A stretch of DNA of 64,000 nucleotides from Phosphoribacter sp037045055. GTDB taxonomy: Bacteria; Actinomycetota; Actinomycetes; Actinomycetales; Dermatophilaceae. Position 1 is the stretch's first letter. Each line of letters opens with the position of its first letter. The notes beneath the pieces were generated by a model, which was given only the letters and a program-made list of their open reading frames with translations, had not been told where the DNA came from and did no database searches. This document shows, one piece after another, positions 18,841 through 27,106 of the stretch. The position numbers and the translations under genes were made by a program. The stretch spans positions 172,164 to 236,163 of the forward strand of contig JBAOHJ010000004.1 in NCBI GenBank assembly GCA_037045055.1, in the 5' to 3' direction.

Positions 18841-20039
18841 GGAGCCACGTGGTGGCGGCGCTGGTGGCGCATCTGCTGCAGGCCCTCGCGGACCTGGCGC
18901 TTCTTGGCCAGCGGCGTGACGATCCGGGTGACCCGGGGCTTCTCGTCGACGTGGACGTGCCGAGCGGCGGCCAGGTCGGCGCGGTCGAGCAGCTCGAGGA
19001 TCTGCTCGTTGAGCAGCTCGGGGTGCTCGAGCATGATGACGTGCCCGGCGTCGCGGATGACGACGTGCTCGGCCCCGGGGATGCCTCGGACGATGAGCTC
19101 GCTGTGGTCCGGGGGGGTGAGGATGTCCTGCACGCCGTTGAAGACGAGGGTCTCGACCCCGGCGAAGTGCCGCAGCGCCGAGGTCTTGTCGTAGGCGTTG
19201 AAGGTCGGCACGAAGTCCGAGACGACGGTGAGGTCGTTGCCCAGGAGCATCTTCGCGGTGAGCCGCACCACACTGCGCGGCACCGGGGAGGCGAAGGAGT
19301 AGCGCTCGACGAGGAAGTCGGCGAGGTCCTTGTTGGCCCGCAGCAGCGAGGCGAGCAGCTGCGGGCGACGCTGCAGCTGGTGGAAGACCCCGGGGCCGAG
19401 CTTCTCCAGGAGGGTGAGGCCGATGGTGCCGGTCACCGTGTTGGCCAGCCGGATCCCGCCGGGCGAGGTCGAGATGCAGGCGAAGGCCACCGTGCGCTCG
19501 ACGATGACGTCGGGATGCGACTCGGCCATGGCCATCGTCGTCATGCCGCCCATGGAGTGCCCGCCGAAGGCCAGCGGCCCCTGCGGCGTGGTGGCCTGCA
19601 CGACCGAGTGCAGGTCCTCCCCCAGCTGGTCGATCCAGTAGTGCGACCTGGCACCCAGGCCCGAGCGCCCGTGCCCCCGCTGGTCCCAGGTGACCACGCG
19701 GTAGCCCGCCCGGGTCAGGGCCCGCCGCTGCAGCACCCAGCACTCGGACGTCAGGCAGTAGCCGTGCGAGAGCACCACGGTGGGTCGGGGCTGCCCCGAG
19801 GCGGTGAGGGTGGGCGTCGGCGGCTCGTCGATCGCGGCGTAGATCGGCACCCCGTCGGTCGCCGTCACGGTGACCGAGCGGGTGGGTGGCTCGATGAGGC
19901 TGGCGTACTCGGGCAGCGCGGCGTCCTGGCGTCGACGCAACCGGTCGGCGACCAGGCTGGCGGCTCCGGCCGCCCCGGCGGCCCCGGCCGCGCCGACGGC
20001 CAGGCCGACCCCGAGCGGGTTGAGACGTCCTCGACTCAC
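18837..20039 (-). CDS. alpha/beta-fold hydrolase
   Basis: Putative serine hydrolase of 400 residues with an N-terminal hydrophobic Ala/Gly segment (about 10-30) that could be a membrane anchor or signal. HG in SHGYCLTSE forms the oxyanion region, GHSMGGMT holds the nucleophile and a late GHVIMLEHPE provides the His. It lies between alr and tsaE with overlapping codons at both ends; such a hydrolase is common at this spot in Actinobacteria. Substrate unknown. Confidence 0.8.
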   Translation of the reverse strand: MSRGRLNPLGVGLAVGAAGAAGAAGAASLVADRLRRRQDAALPEYASLIEPPTRSVTVTATDGVPIYAAIDEPPTPTLTASGQPRPTVVLSHGYCLTSECWVLQRRALTRAGYRVVTWDQRGHGRSGLGARSHYWIDQLGEDLHSVVQATTPQGPLAFGGHSMGGMTTMAMAESHPDVIVERTVAFACISTSPGGIRLANTVTGTIGLTLLEKLGPGVFHQLQRRPQLLASLLRANKDLADFLVERYSFASPVPRSVVRLTAKMLLGNDLTVVSDFVPTFNAYDKTSALRHFAGVETLVFNGVQDILTPPDHSELIVRGIPGAEHVVIRDAGHVIMLEHPELLNEQILELLDRADLAAARHVHVDEKPRVTRIVTPLAKKRQVREGLQQMRHQRRHHVAP

Positions 20040-21211
20040 TGCTCGCGCTCCTCCCGCTCCCCCTCGTCCCCGACGTACACGCGCTCGACCCTGGGGCCGA
20101 TCCTCGACACGATCTCATACGAGATCGTCCCGGTCGCGACGGCCCAGTCCTGGGCGGTGGGCTCGCCGTCGGCGCCGGCACCGAAGAGCACGACCTGCTC
20201 GCCCTCGCGGGCCGAGCTGTCCGCCCCCAGGTCGACGACGATCTGGTCCATGCAGACCCGCCCGGCGACGGTGTACCGCCGCCCACGCACGGCCAGCGGC
20301 CCCACCGAGCTGGCGTTGCGCGGCACCCCGTCGGCATACCCGATCGGCACCAGCCCGAGCCGGGTGTCCGCCGTGGTCGTGTAGCAGTGCCCGTAGCTGA
20401 CTCCCTGACCGGCCGGGACGTCCTTGACCAGGCTCAGGCGGGCGGTGAGCCGCATGGCCGGGGTCAGCCCCAGCTGCCCTGCACCGGCCAGCTCGGGCAC
20501 CGGGCTCAGGCCGTAGACGGCGATGCCCGGCCGGACCAGGTCGTAGTGCGCGCTGGGGTTGGTCAGCGTGGCCGCCGAGTTGGCCAGATGGCGCACCTCG
20601 AATCGGCACCCGGCGCGCTGGGCCCCCGCGACCGCCGCCTCGAACACCTCCTGCTGACGGCGGACCGTGGGATGGTCGGGCCGGTCGGCGTAGGCGAAGT
20701 GCGACCATATCCCGACGACGGCGACCGCCCCCTGCCCCTGGTGGCGCAGCGCGGCTCGCACCAGGTCGTCGAAGTCCGCGGCATACGCGCCGTTCCGACC
20801 CAGCCCGGTGTCGACCTTGAGGTGGATCCGTGCGGCCCGTCCGGCCTGCCGCGCCGCCGCGACCACGGCGTCCAGGGCCCAGGGCGCCGACACCGTGACG
20901 TCGACGTCGGCCGCGATGGCCGCGGCGAAGTCCGTGCCGGGGACGTGCAGCCAGCTCAGCAGCCGCCCGGGTATGCCGCCGGCGCGCAACGCCAGGGCCT
21001 CCCCGAGCACCGCCGTGCCCAGCCAGGTGGCGCCACCGCGCCGGGCCGCCCGGGCGACCGGGAGCAATCCGTGGCCGTAACCGTCGGCCTTGACGACCGC
21101 GAGGACCTCCGCGCCCCGGGCGTGCGCTGCCAGGACCCGGACGTTGGCCTCGACGGCACGCAGGTCGACGACGGCGCTGGAGGGTGCGCCGGGTGCGGGG
21201 CTGGTGGGCAT
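20036..21211 (-). CDS. alr: alanine racemase
   Basis: PLP-dependent interconversion of L- and D-alanine for peptidoglycan. The protein has 391 residues. PLP lysine K41 is in AVVKADGYGHG, the second catalytic residue is the Tyr of GVSYGHCY, and the C-terminal beta domain contains CMDQIVVDLG. Its stop overlaps the hydrolase start (GTGA). The 100 bp upstream, before nnr, contain no visible operator. Confidence 0.97.
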   Translation of the reverse strand: MPTSPAPGAPSSAVVDLRAVEANVRVLAAHARGAEVLAVVKADGYGHGLLPVARAARRGGATWLGTAVLGEALALRAGGIPGRLLSWLHVPGTDFAAAIAADVDVTVSAPWALDAVVAAARQAGRAARIHLKVDTGLGRNGAYAADFDDLVRAALRHQGQGAVAVVGIWSHFAYADRPDHPTVRRQQEVFEAAVAGAQRAGCRFEVRHLANSAATLTNPSAHYDLVRPGIAVYGLSPVPELAGAGQLGLTPAMRLTARLSLVKDVPAGQGVSYGHCYTTTADTRLGLVPIGYADGVPRNASSVGPLAVRGRRYTVAGRVCMDQIVVDLGADSSAREGEQVVLFGAGADGEPTAQDWAVATGTISYEIVSRIGPRVERVYVGDEGEREEREQ

Positions 21212-21312
21212 GGCCGGATCAGTGTGTCATCTGGTGACCCACCGGGAGGGACCATTCGGCGCGAGAACCGGGCCCTTGGGCGCTGCCACGCCCGACGGAC
21301 CGACCTGCCCGA

Positions 21313-22782
21313 TCAGCGATGCGCCAGAAGGGTGGCCACCGTCGTCGGGATCTGCGCGGCCAGCTCGAAGGCCCGCACCGGGCCACCGGGGTTGGCCCGG
21401 TGCGCGGCCTGGCCGTGGACCAGGGCCCCGAGCGAGGCGGCGTCGACCGGGTCCAGGCCCGAGGCCAGCAGGGTGCCGATGACCCCGCCGAGCACGTCGC
21501 CGGCTCCGGCGGTGGCCAGCCAGGCCGGGGCGTCGGCCTGGCTGCGGGCCGGGACGCCGGAGGCGCTCGGCGAGACGACCAGGGTCGTGGATCCCTTGAG
21601 CAGCACGACGCAGCGGAAGTGGTCGGCGGCGAGGGTGGCATGCGCCAGCGGCGCCGCGACGACGTCGGCTCGGGTGACCTCGGTGGCACCCGGCGGGGCC
21701 AGGCGCAGTCGGGTCAGCAACCGGGCCAGCTCGCCGGCGTGTGGGGTGAGCACCATGGGCGCCGACCGCGGCCCGACGACGTCCAGTCCCCCCGCGTCGA
21801 CGACGACCGGGACGTCGTCGTAGAGCGCGTCGACGACCCGGGAGACCTGGTCCTCCGCCTGGGTGTCGTCGGTGTCGATGCCCGAGCCGAGCACCCACGC
21901 CTGCACCCGGCCCAGGGCCGCCACCGACTCGGGGGCGTGGTAGTGGACGAGCTCGGCGACCGACCTCGGGCCCAGGTAGCGCACCATCCCGGGCCCGGCA
22001 CCGAGGGCGCCCAGCACCGAGAGGATGGCCGCACCGGGGTATGCCGTGCTGCCGGTGACGCTGCCGACGACCCCCCGGGAGTACTTGTCGTCGACCGGAC
22101 CGGGCACCGGCCACAGCGCGGGCACGTCGGAGGGGGTCAACCGCTCGACGACCGGGGTCCGCCCGGCGAAGTCCAGGCCGATGTCCACGACGGTCAGCCG
22201 TCCGACGGTGGGCTCGCCGGCGGGCAGCAGGTGGACCGGTTTGGGCGCCCCGAAGGTCACCGTCTCGTCGGCGAACACGCAGTCGGCCGTGCCGATGAGC
22301 CCGGCCGGGTCGGTGCCGCTGGGCAGGTCCACGGCCACGACGTAGGCGTGCTCGGGGATGGCCACCACCCACTCGCGCGCCTCGGCCCGCAGCCCGGCGC
22401 TGCCGCCGATCCCGGTGATCCCGTCGACGACGACGTCGGCGGCTTCGAGCACCTGCGCCCAGGGCTGCCCTGCCGGCAGCAGCCGCACCCCCGCCTCGGT
22501 CGCCGCCCGCAGCCCGCCGGGGTGCGCGGGGGCCGGCCCGGTCAGGGCGGCCACCTCGGCCCCCGAGGACGCCAGCAACGACGCGGCATACAGGGCGTCG
22601 CCCCCGTTGTTGCCGGCGCCGACGAGCGCGACCACCCGCGACCCGCCCCGCTGCGTCAGCCGGGCCCGCACGACCTCGGCCAGCCCGCGCGCGGCCCGGG
22701 CCATGAGCTCGCCCTCCGGCAGCGCGGCCATCGCGGCGTCCTCGACCTCGCGCACGTCGGCGACGGCATACGCACGGAGCAT
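21313..22782 (-). CDS. nnr: bifunctional NAD(P)H-hydrate epimerase / dehydratase
   Basis: Repairs damaged NAD(P)H hydrates. The N-terminal epimerase domain (YjeF-N, about 1-210, with GAGNNGGDALYAA) is fused to an ADP-dependent dehydratase domain (about 225-485, with TPHAGELARLL and ATAGAGDVLGG). Total 489 residues, normal for the fused form. It is three bases downstream of acpS on the same strand. Complete and without anomalies. Confidence 0.95.
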   Translation of the reverse strand: MLRAYAVADVREVEDAAMAALPEGELMARAARGLAEVVRARLTQRGGSRVVALVGAGNNGGDALYAASLLASSGAEVAALTGPAPAHPGGLRAATEAGVRLLPAGQPWAQVLEAADVVVDGITGIGGSAGLRAEAREWVVAIPEHAYVVAVDLPSGTDPAGLIGTADCVFADETVTFGAPKPVHLLPAGEPTVGRLTVVDIGLDFAGRTPVVERLTPSDVPALWPVPGPVDDKYSRGVVGSVTGSTAYPGAAILSVLGALGAGPGMVRYLGPRSVAELVHYHAPESVAALGRVQAWVLGSGIDTDDTQAEDQVSRVVDALYDDVPVVVDAGGLDVVGPRSAPMVLTPHAGELARLLTRLRLAPPGATEVTRADVVAAPLAHATLAADHFRCVVLLKGSTTLVVSPSASGVPARSQADAPAWLATAGAGDVLGGVIGTLLASGLDPVDAASLGALVHGQAAHRANPGGPVRAFELAAQIPTTVATLLAHR

Positions 22783-22785
22783 GGC

Positions 22786-23136
22786 TCAGTCCTCCACGAC
22801 GACGACCGCCGAGGCGACCCCGGCGTCGTGCGACATCGACAGGTGCAACGAGGCCATCCCGATCTCGATGGCCCGGGCCAGGACGCTGCCGCGCAGGTCG
22901 AAGGCCGGGCGCCCGGCGTCTGTCTTGACCACCCGGGCATCGGTCCACGACAGGCCGACCGGCGCGCCCAGGGCCTTGGCCAGCGCCTCCTTCGCGGCGA
23001 ACCGCGCGGCCAGCGAGATCAACGGCAGGGCGCGCTCCTCGGTGGTGAACAGCCGCTCGGCCAGACGTGGGGTACGCGCCAGGGACTCGCCGAACCGCTC
23101 GATGTCGACGACATCGATGCCCACGCCGAGGATCAC
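22786..23136 (-). CDS. acpS: holo-[acyl-carrier-protein] synthase
   Basis: Transfers the 4'-phosphopantetheine of CoA to acyl carrier proteins. With 116 residues it is typical for AcpS: GVGIDVVDIERF at 4-15 carries the magnesium Asp, and RFAAKEALAKALG around 45-57 carries the catalytic Glu/Lys. Starts with GTG at 23136. It heads the leftward cluster with nnr and alr, 27 bp after glmS. Confidence 0.96.
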   Translation of the reverse strand: MILGVGIDVVDIERFGESLARTPRLAERLFTTEERALPLISLAARFAAKEALAKALGAPVGLSWTDARVVKTDAGRPAFDLRGSVLARAIEIGMASLHLSMSHDAGVASAVVVVED

Positions 23137-23163
23137 GGGCTCATGCCTATCACGACGGGGTGG

Positions 23164-25023
23164 CTACTCGACGGTGACCGACTTGGCCAGGTTGCGGGGC
23201 TGGTCGACGTCCAGGCCCTTGGCGCTGGCCAGCTCCAGGGCGAAGACCTGCAGCGGCACGACGGTCAGCAGCGGGGCCAGCAGCGGCTCGGTGCGGGGCA
23301 CCCGGATCACCTCGTCCGCGAAGGGCAGCACGTCGTCGTCGCCGTCCTCGGCGATGACCAGGGTGCGGGCTCCGCGGGCCCGGATCTCCTGGATGTTGGA
23401 GACGACCTTGCTGTGCAGGTCGTGCGGGGTGGTCGGGCTCGGGACGACGACGAACACCGGTTGCCCCGGCTCGACGAGCGCGATCGGCCCGTGCTTGAGC
23501 TCCCCGGCGGCGAAGCCCTCGGCGTGGATGTAGGCGATCTCCTTGAGCTTGAGCGCCCCCTCCATCGCCACGGGGAAGCCGACGTGTCGGCCGAGGAACA
23601 GCACCGAGCGGGTGTCGGCCATGAAGCGGGCGATCTCGCGGACCCGGTCCATGCGATCGAGCACCTCTTGGACCTGGTCGGGGATTTCGTGCAGCCGCAG
23701 CATGAGCGCCGCCGCGTTGTCCGCATAGATCCCGCCGCGCAGCTGTGCCAGGTAGAGCCCGAGCAGGTAGCACGCGGTGATCTGGGCCAGGAAGGCCTTG
23801 GTCGAGGCGACCGCGACCTCGGGCCCGGCGTGGGTGTAGAGCACCGCGTCGGACTCGCGGGGGATCGTCGAGCCGTGGGTGTTGCAGATGGACAGGGTCA
23901 GCGCCCCGAGCTCGCTGGCGTGCTTGACCGCCATGAGGGTGTCCATCGTCTCGCCGGACTGGCTGATCGACAGCACGAGGGTGTGCTCGTCGACCACCGG
24001 GTCGCGGTAGCGGAACTCGTGGGCGAGCTCGACCTCGCAGGGGATTCGGGTCCAGTGCTCGATGGCGTACTTCGCGACCATGCCCGCGTATGCCGCGGTG
24101 CCGCAGGCGACGACGACGATCTTGTCGATCGCGCGCAGCGAGTCCTCCGAGACGCGCAGCTCGTCCAGGACCAGCTCTCCGTCGTCCTTGGTGCGCCCCA
24201 GCAGGGTGTTGGCGACGGCCAGCGGCTGCTCGTCGATCTCCTTGGCCATGAAGCTCGGGAAGCCGCCCTTCTCGGCCGCCGCGGCATCCCAGTCGACGTG
24301 GTAACGCTTGCCCTCCTGCGGCTGGCCGTCGAAGCCGACGACGTCCACGGTGTCGGGCGTGATGGTGACGATCTGGTCCTGGGCCAGCTCCATCGCGTCG
24401 CGGGTGTGGCCGATGAACGCGGCCACGTCGGATCCCAGGTAGTTGACCCCGTCCCCCAGCCCGACCACCAGCGGGCTGTTGCGCCGGGCGCCCACCACGA
24501 CACCCGGCTGGTCGGCGTGCACGGCCAGCAGGGTGAAGGCCCCCTCCAGCTGCGCGACCACGGCGAGCATCGCGTCGGTGAGGTCGCCGGTGCGCTCGAA
24601 CTGCTCGGCGACCAGGTGCGCGGCCACCTCGGTGTCCGTGTCCGAGGCGAAGTGCACGCCCCGGTCGACCAGGGCCGTCTTGAGCCCGACGTAGTTCTCG
24701 ATGATGCCGTTGTGGATCAGCGCGAGCTTGCCGCGCAGCCCGCCGACGTGCGGGTGGGCGTTGTTGTCCGTCGGCGCCCCGTGGGTGGCCCAGCGGGTGT
24801 GCCCGATCGCCGTCGTGGACGTCGGTAGGGGGTGCGCCTCGATCTCCCGGCGCAGGTTGACCAGCTTGCCGGCGCGCTTGCGCACGGCCACACCGCCCTG
24901 GTCGAGCACGGCGATCCCGGCGGAGTCGTAACCGCGGTACTCCAGGCGAGCCAATCCCTCCATGACGACGTCCTGGGCGCCCGTCCCGCACCGCGTCGAG
25001 ACGTACCCCACGATTCCGCACAT
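23164..25023 (-). CDS. glmS: glutamine-fructose-6-phosphate aminotransferase (isomerizing)
   Basis: Makes glucosamine-6-phosphate for the cell envelope. Of the 619 residues, C2 after the initiator Met (MCGIVGYVST) is the glutaminase nucleophile. Two SIS domains follow (about 295-430 and 465-605), and the protein ends in LAKSVTVE, as usual for GlmS. It is divergent from coaA with 111 bp between. No glmS ribozyme is recognisable upstream. Confidence 0.97.
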   Translation of the reverse strand: MCGIVGYVSTRCGTGAQDVVMEGLARLEYRGYDSAGIAVLDQGGVAVRKRAGKLVNLRREIEAHPLPTSTTAIGHTRWATHGAPTDNNAHPHVGGLRGKLALIHNGIIENYVGLKTALVDRGVHFASDTDTEVAAHLVAEQFERTGDLTDAMLAVVAQLEGAFTLLAVHADQPGVVVGARRNSPLVVGLGDGVNYLGSDVAAFIGHTRDAMELAQDQIVTITPDTVDVVGFDGQPQEGKRYHVDWDAAAAEKGGFPSFMAKEIDEQPLAVANTLLGRTKDDGELVLDELRVSEDSLRAIDKIVVVACGTAAYAGMVAKYAIEHWTRIPCEVELAHEFRYRDPVVDEHTLVLSISQSGETMDTLMAVKHASELGALTLSICNTHGSTIPRESDAVLYTHAGPEVAVASTKAFLAQITACYLLGLYLAQLRGGIYADNAAALMLRLHEIPDQVQEVLDRMDRVREIARFMADTRSVLFLGRHVGFPVAMEGALKLKEIAYIHAEGFAAGELKHGPIALVEPGQPVFVVVPSPTTPHDLHSKVVSNIQEIRARGARTLVIAEDGDDDVLPFADEVIRVPRTEPLLAPLLTVVPLQVFALELASAKGLDVDQPRNLAKSVTVE

Positions 25024-25134
25024 GCGTCCAGCCTAACCAGCCGCCTGCGGCCCACCGGCCGGCGGTCTGCGGCGACGCGGGCGGGCACCCTCCCTGGTGC
25101 GAGGCGGGCCGGGTGCGCCGCGGCATACGCAACA

Positions 25135-26106
25135 ATGTCCGGCGTGGCGCAGCGGAGCGTAGGACGCAGCGGTGGCTTCCCCACCCCCTATGTCGAGCTG
25201 GAGCGCTCCGACTGGTCCCGGTTGCGGCGCAACCAGCCGCTGAGCCTGACCGCGCAGGACGTGGCGCGACTGCGTGGGCTCGGTGACCCGTTGGATCTCA
25301 CCGAGATCGAGGAGGTCTATCTCCCGCTGTCCCGGCTGCTCACCTTCTACGTCGAGGCGATCCACCGGTTGCACTCGGTGACCGGGGAGTTCCTCGACGA
25401 GCGGCCGCACCGCACGCCGTTCATCATCGGGGTCGCCGGATCGGTGGCCGTGGGCAAGTCGACCACTGCGCGCATCCTGCGCGAGCTGCTCTCCCGGTGG
25501 CCGTCCACGCCCCGCGTCGAGCTCATCACCACGGACGGCTTCCTGCTGCCCAACGCCGAGCTCACCGCCCGAGGTCTGTTGGAGCGCAAGGGTTTCCCGG
25601 AGTCCTACAACCGTCGGGCGTTGATGCGCTTCCTCGCCGAGGTCAAGGGCGGTCGCTCGCAGGTGTGGGCGCCGGTGTACTCCCACCTGTCCTATGACAT
25701 CGTCCCCGGGCAGCGCGTCGTCGTGTGCCGCCCCGACGTGCTCATCGTCGAGGGGCTCAACGTCCTGGCCGCGCCACCGGTGCGACGCAACGGCACCGGG
25801 ATGGCGGTGAGCGACTACTTCGACTTCTCGGTCTACGTCGACGCGCACGTCGAGGACATCGAGCGCTGGTACGTCGAGCGGTTCCTCAGCCTGCGCGAGA
25901 TCGCCTTCGCCAACCCCGGGTCGTACTTCCATCGGTATGCCGCCCTGTCGGACTCGCAGGCCGTGGCCGTGGCCCGCACGATCTGGCGGGAGATCAACGG
26001 GCGCAACCTCGTCGAGAACATCCTGCCCACCCGCCAGCGCGCCACTCTCATCCTGCGCAAGGGCTCGGATCACTCCGTCGCGCGGGTGCGGCTGCGCAAG
26101 CTGTGA
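25135..26106 (+). CDS. coaA: type I pantothenate kinase
   Basis: ATP-dependent phosphorylation of pantothenate, the first step of CoA synthesis. The protein has 323 residues: Walker A GVAGSVAVGKSTT is near residue 98 and the substrate-binding LITTDGFLLPNAELT is near residue 133. The ATG at 25135 lacks a ribosome site and may be read from a short leader; GTG at 25144 is an alternative. It marks the start of the block resembling the M. tuberculosis coaA-phoH2 region. Confidence 0.96.
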   Translation: MSGVAQRSVGRSGGFPTPYVELERSDWSRLRRNQPLSLTAQDVARLRGLGDPLDLTEIEEVYLPLSRLLTFYVEAIHRLHSVTGEFLDERPHRTPFIIGVAGSVAVGKSTTARILRELLSRWPSTPRVELITTDGFLLPNAELTARGLLERKGFPESYNRRALMRFLAEVKGGRSQVWAPVYSHLSYDIVPGQRVVVCRPDVLIVEGLNVLAAPPVRRNGTGMAVSDYFDFSVYVDAHVEDIERWYVERFLSLREIAFANPGSYFHRYAALSDSQAVAVARTIWREINGRNLVENILPTRQRATLILRKGSDHSVARVRLRKL

Positions 26107-26132
26107 GGGGCGGACGGGTTCGCGCGGACTGG

Positions 26133-26146
26133 CCGGTCCGGACCGG
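26133..26146. terminator. palindrome between convergent genes
   Basis: CCGGTCCGGACCGG is a perfect 14-bp palindrome between the ends of coaA and the transglycosylase-like gene. It could serve as a terminator for both, although it has no loop of its own and no U-tract. Confidence 0.35.
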
Positions 26147-26151
26147 TTCGG

Positions 26152-26916
26152 TCAGTACCAGTTGTAGCCCTGGGAGTGCGACCATGCCTTGCACGGCGTG
26201 CCGTAGACGGCGGCGATGTAGTTCAGACCCCAGGTGATCTGGGTGACGGGGTTGGTGCGCCAGTCGGGGGCGACGGAGCCCATCTTGGACCCGGGCAACG
26301 CCTGCGGGATGCCGTAGGCACCGGACGAGCGGTTGGTGGCCGTGAAGGACCACTGGCTCTCCTTGGTCCACAGCCGGTCCAGGCACTGCATCTGCGAGGC
26401 GTCCCACCCCCGCTCGGCGACCAGCGCGGCGGCGACGGCCCGGGGGTCCTGCTGGGCGTGGGCGAGCACCGCCGCCCGCTGCGCCTCACGGGCGGCGCGC
26501 TCGGCCTCCGCCTGTCGGGCCGCCTGAAGTCGGGCCGCCTCGGCCTGCGCAGCCGCCAGCTGCGCTCTGGCGGCGGCGGCCTCCCGGGCGCGAACCCGCT
26601 GCGCGAGCACCGTCTCGCTCGGGTCGGCCAGCTCGAGCAGCAGCGTGGGCTCGCCCGGCTCGGCCGGCTGGGCCAGCCCCGCCGGCTCGGCGGCGCTCAC
26701 CAGAGAGCTCGCCGCGGTCAGGTCGACCACAGCGACTCCGGCCGGGCGGTCCGCGGCCAGGGCGCCCGAGATGAGGTAGCCGCCGGCCGAGGTGGCCAGC
26801 AGCGCCACCGTGACCCCGGCAACGCGGGTCCGTCCGGCCCGCCGGGCCGCGGGGCCTGGGGTCGGTGGGGCGGGGTCACCGGTGGCGCGATGCCGCCCGG
26901 CATACGGCTCGGGCAC
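26152..26916 (-). CDS. secreted/anchored lytic transglycosylase-like protein
   Basis: Predicted peptidoglycan-acting protein of 254 residues. A basic N-terminus and one hydrophobic helix (about 33-52) indicate a signal anchor. An Ala/Glu/Arg-rich coiled coil (about 105-165) follows, then a C-terminal goose-lysozyme-like domain. That domain holds CLDRLWTKESQW with the catalytic-type Glu, the SSGAYGIPQALPG loop and a final GYNWY. The GTG at 26916 follows GGAGG at good spacing. Proteins of this build in Actinobacteria are often controlled with cell-wall growth. Activity is inferred from motifs. Confidence 0.85.
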   Translation of the reverse strand: MPEPYAGRHRATGDPAPPTPGPAARRAGRTRVAGVTVALLATSAGGYLISGALAADRPAGVAVVDLTAASSLVSAAEPAGLAQPAEPGEPTLLLELADPSETVLAQRVRAREAAAARAQLAAAQAEAARLQAARQAEAERAAREAQRAAVLAHAQQDPRAVAAALVAERGWDASQMQCLDRLWTKESQWSFTATNRSSGAYGIPQALPGSKMGSVAPDWRTNPVTQITWGLNYIAAVYGTPCKAWSHSQGYNWY

Positions 26917-26984
26917 GGGGCATCCTCCGGGTTGCGGGCGCCACGGCGCTCGGTGGCTCGTCGGCCTGGGAGCACCCTCGTGCT

Positions 26985-27020
26985 CGTTACCAAAACGAGA
27001 TGTCCTCGTTCGAGAGTGCC
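26985..27020. promoter_or_regulatory. AT-richer inverted repeats upstream of the transglycosylase-like gene
   Basis: CTCGTT-ACCAA-AACGAG is a perfect 6-5-6 inverted repeat, followed closely by CTCGTTCGAG. Both lie about 70-100 bp upstream of the start. The island is clearly poorer in GC than its surroundings, suggesting a promoter or operator; the binding protein is unknown to me. Confidence 0.35.
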
Positions 27021-27106
27021 ATGGGTGGGCGACGAGCGCCAAATCGCCGGTCGCGGGGACCGGCAGCGGCTCGGGGACGGTGGCGGTCTCGGGGACCGCC
27101 GGCCGG

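Noticed and set aside
21319..24828. Open frame of about 1170 codons on the plus strand
   Set aside because: Exact antisense shadow of nnr, acpS and glmS, all of which have clear family motifs on the minus strand.
23164..25023. Possible frameshift in glmS suggested by a longer overlapping frame
   Set aside because: The 619-residue frame is complete from MCGIVGY to LAKSVTVE; the longer overlapping frame is in another register and lacks motifs.
25024..25134. glmS ribozyme or riboswitch before glmS
   Set aside because: The 111-bp divergent gap is too short and shows none of the conserved ribozyme core; actinobacterial glmS is not usually so controlled.
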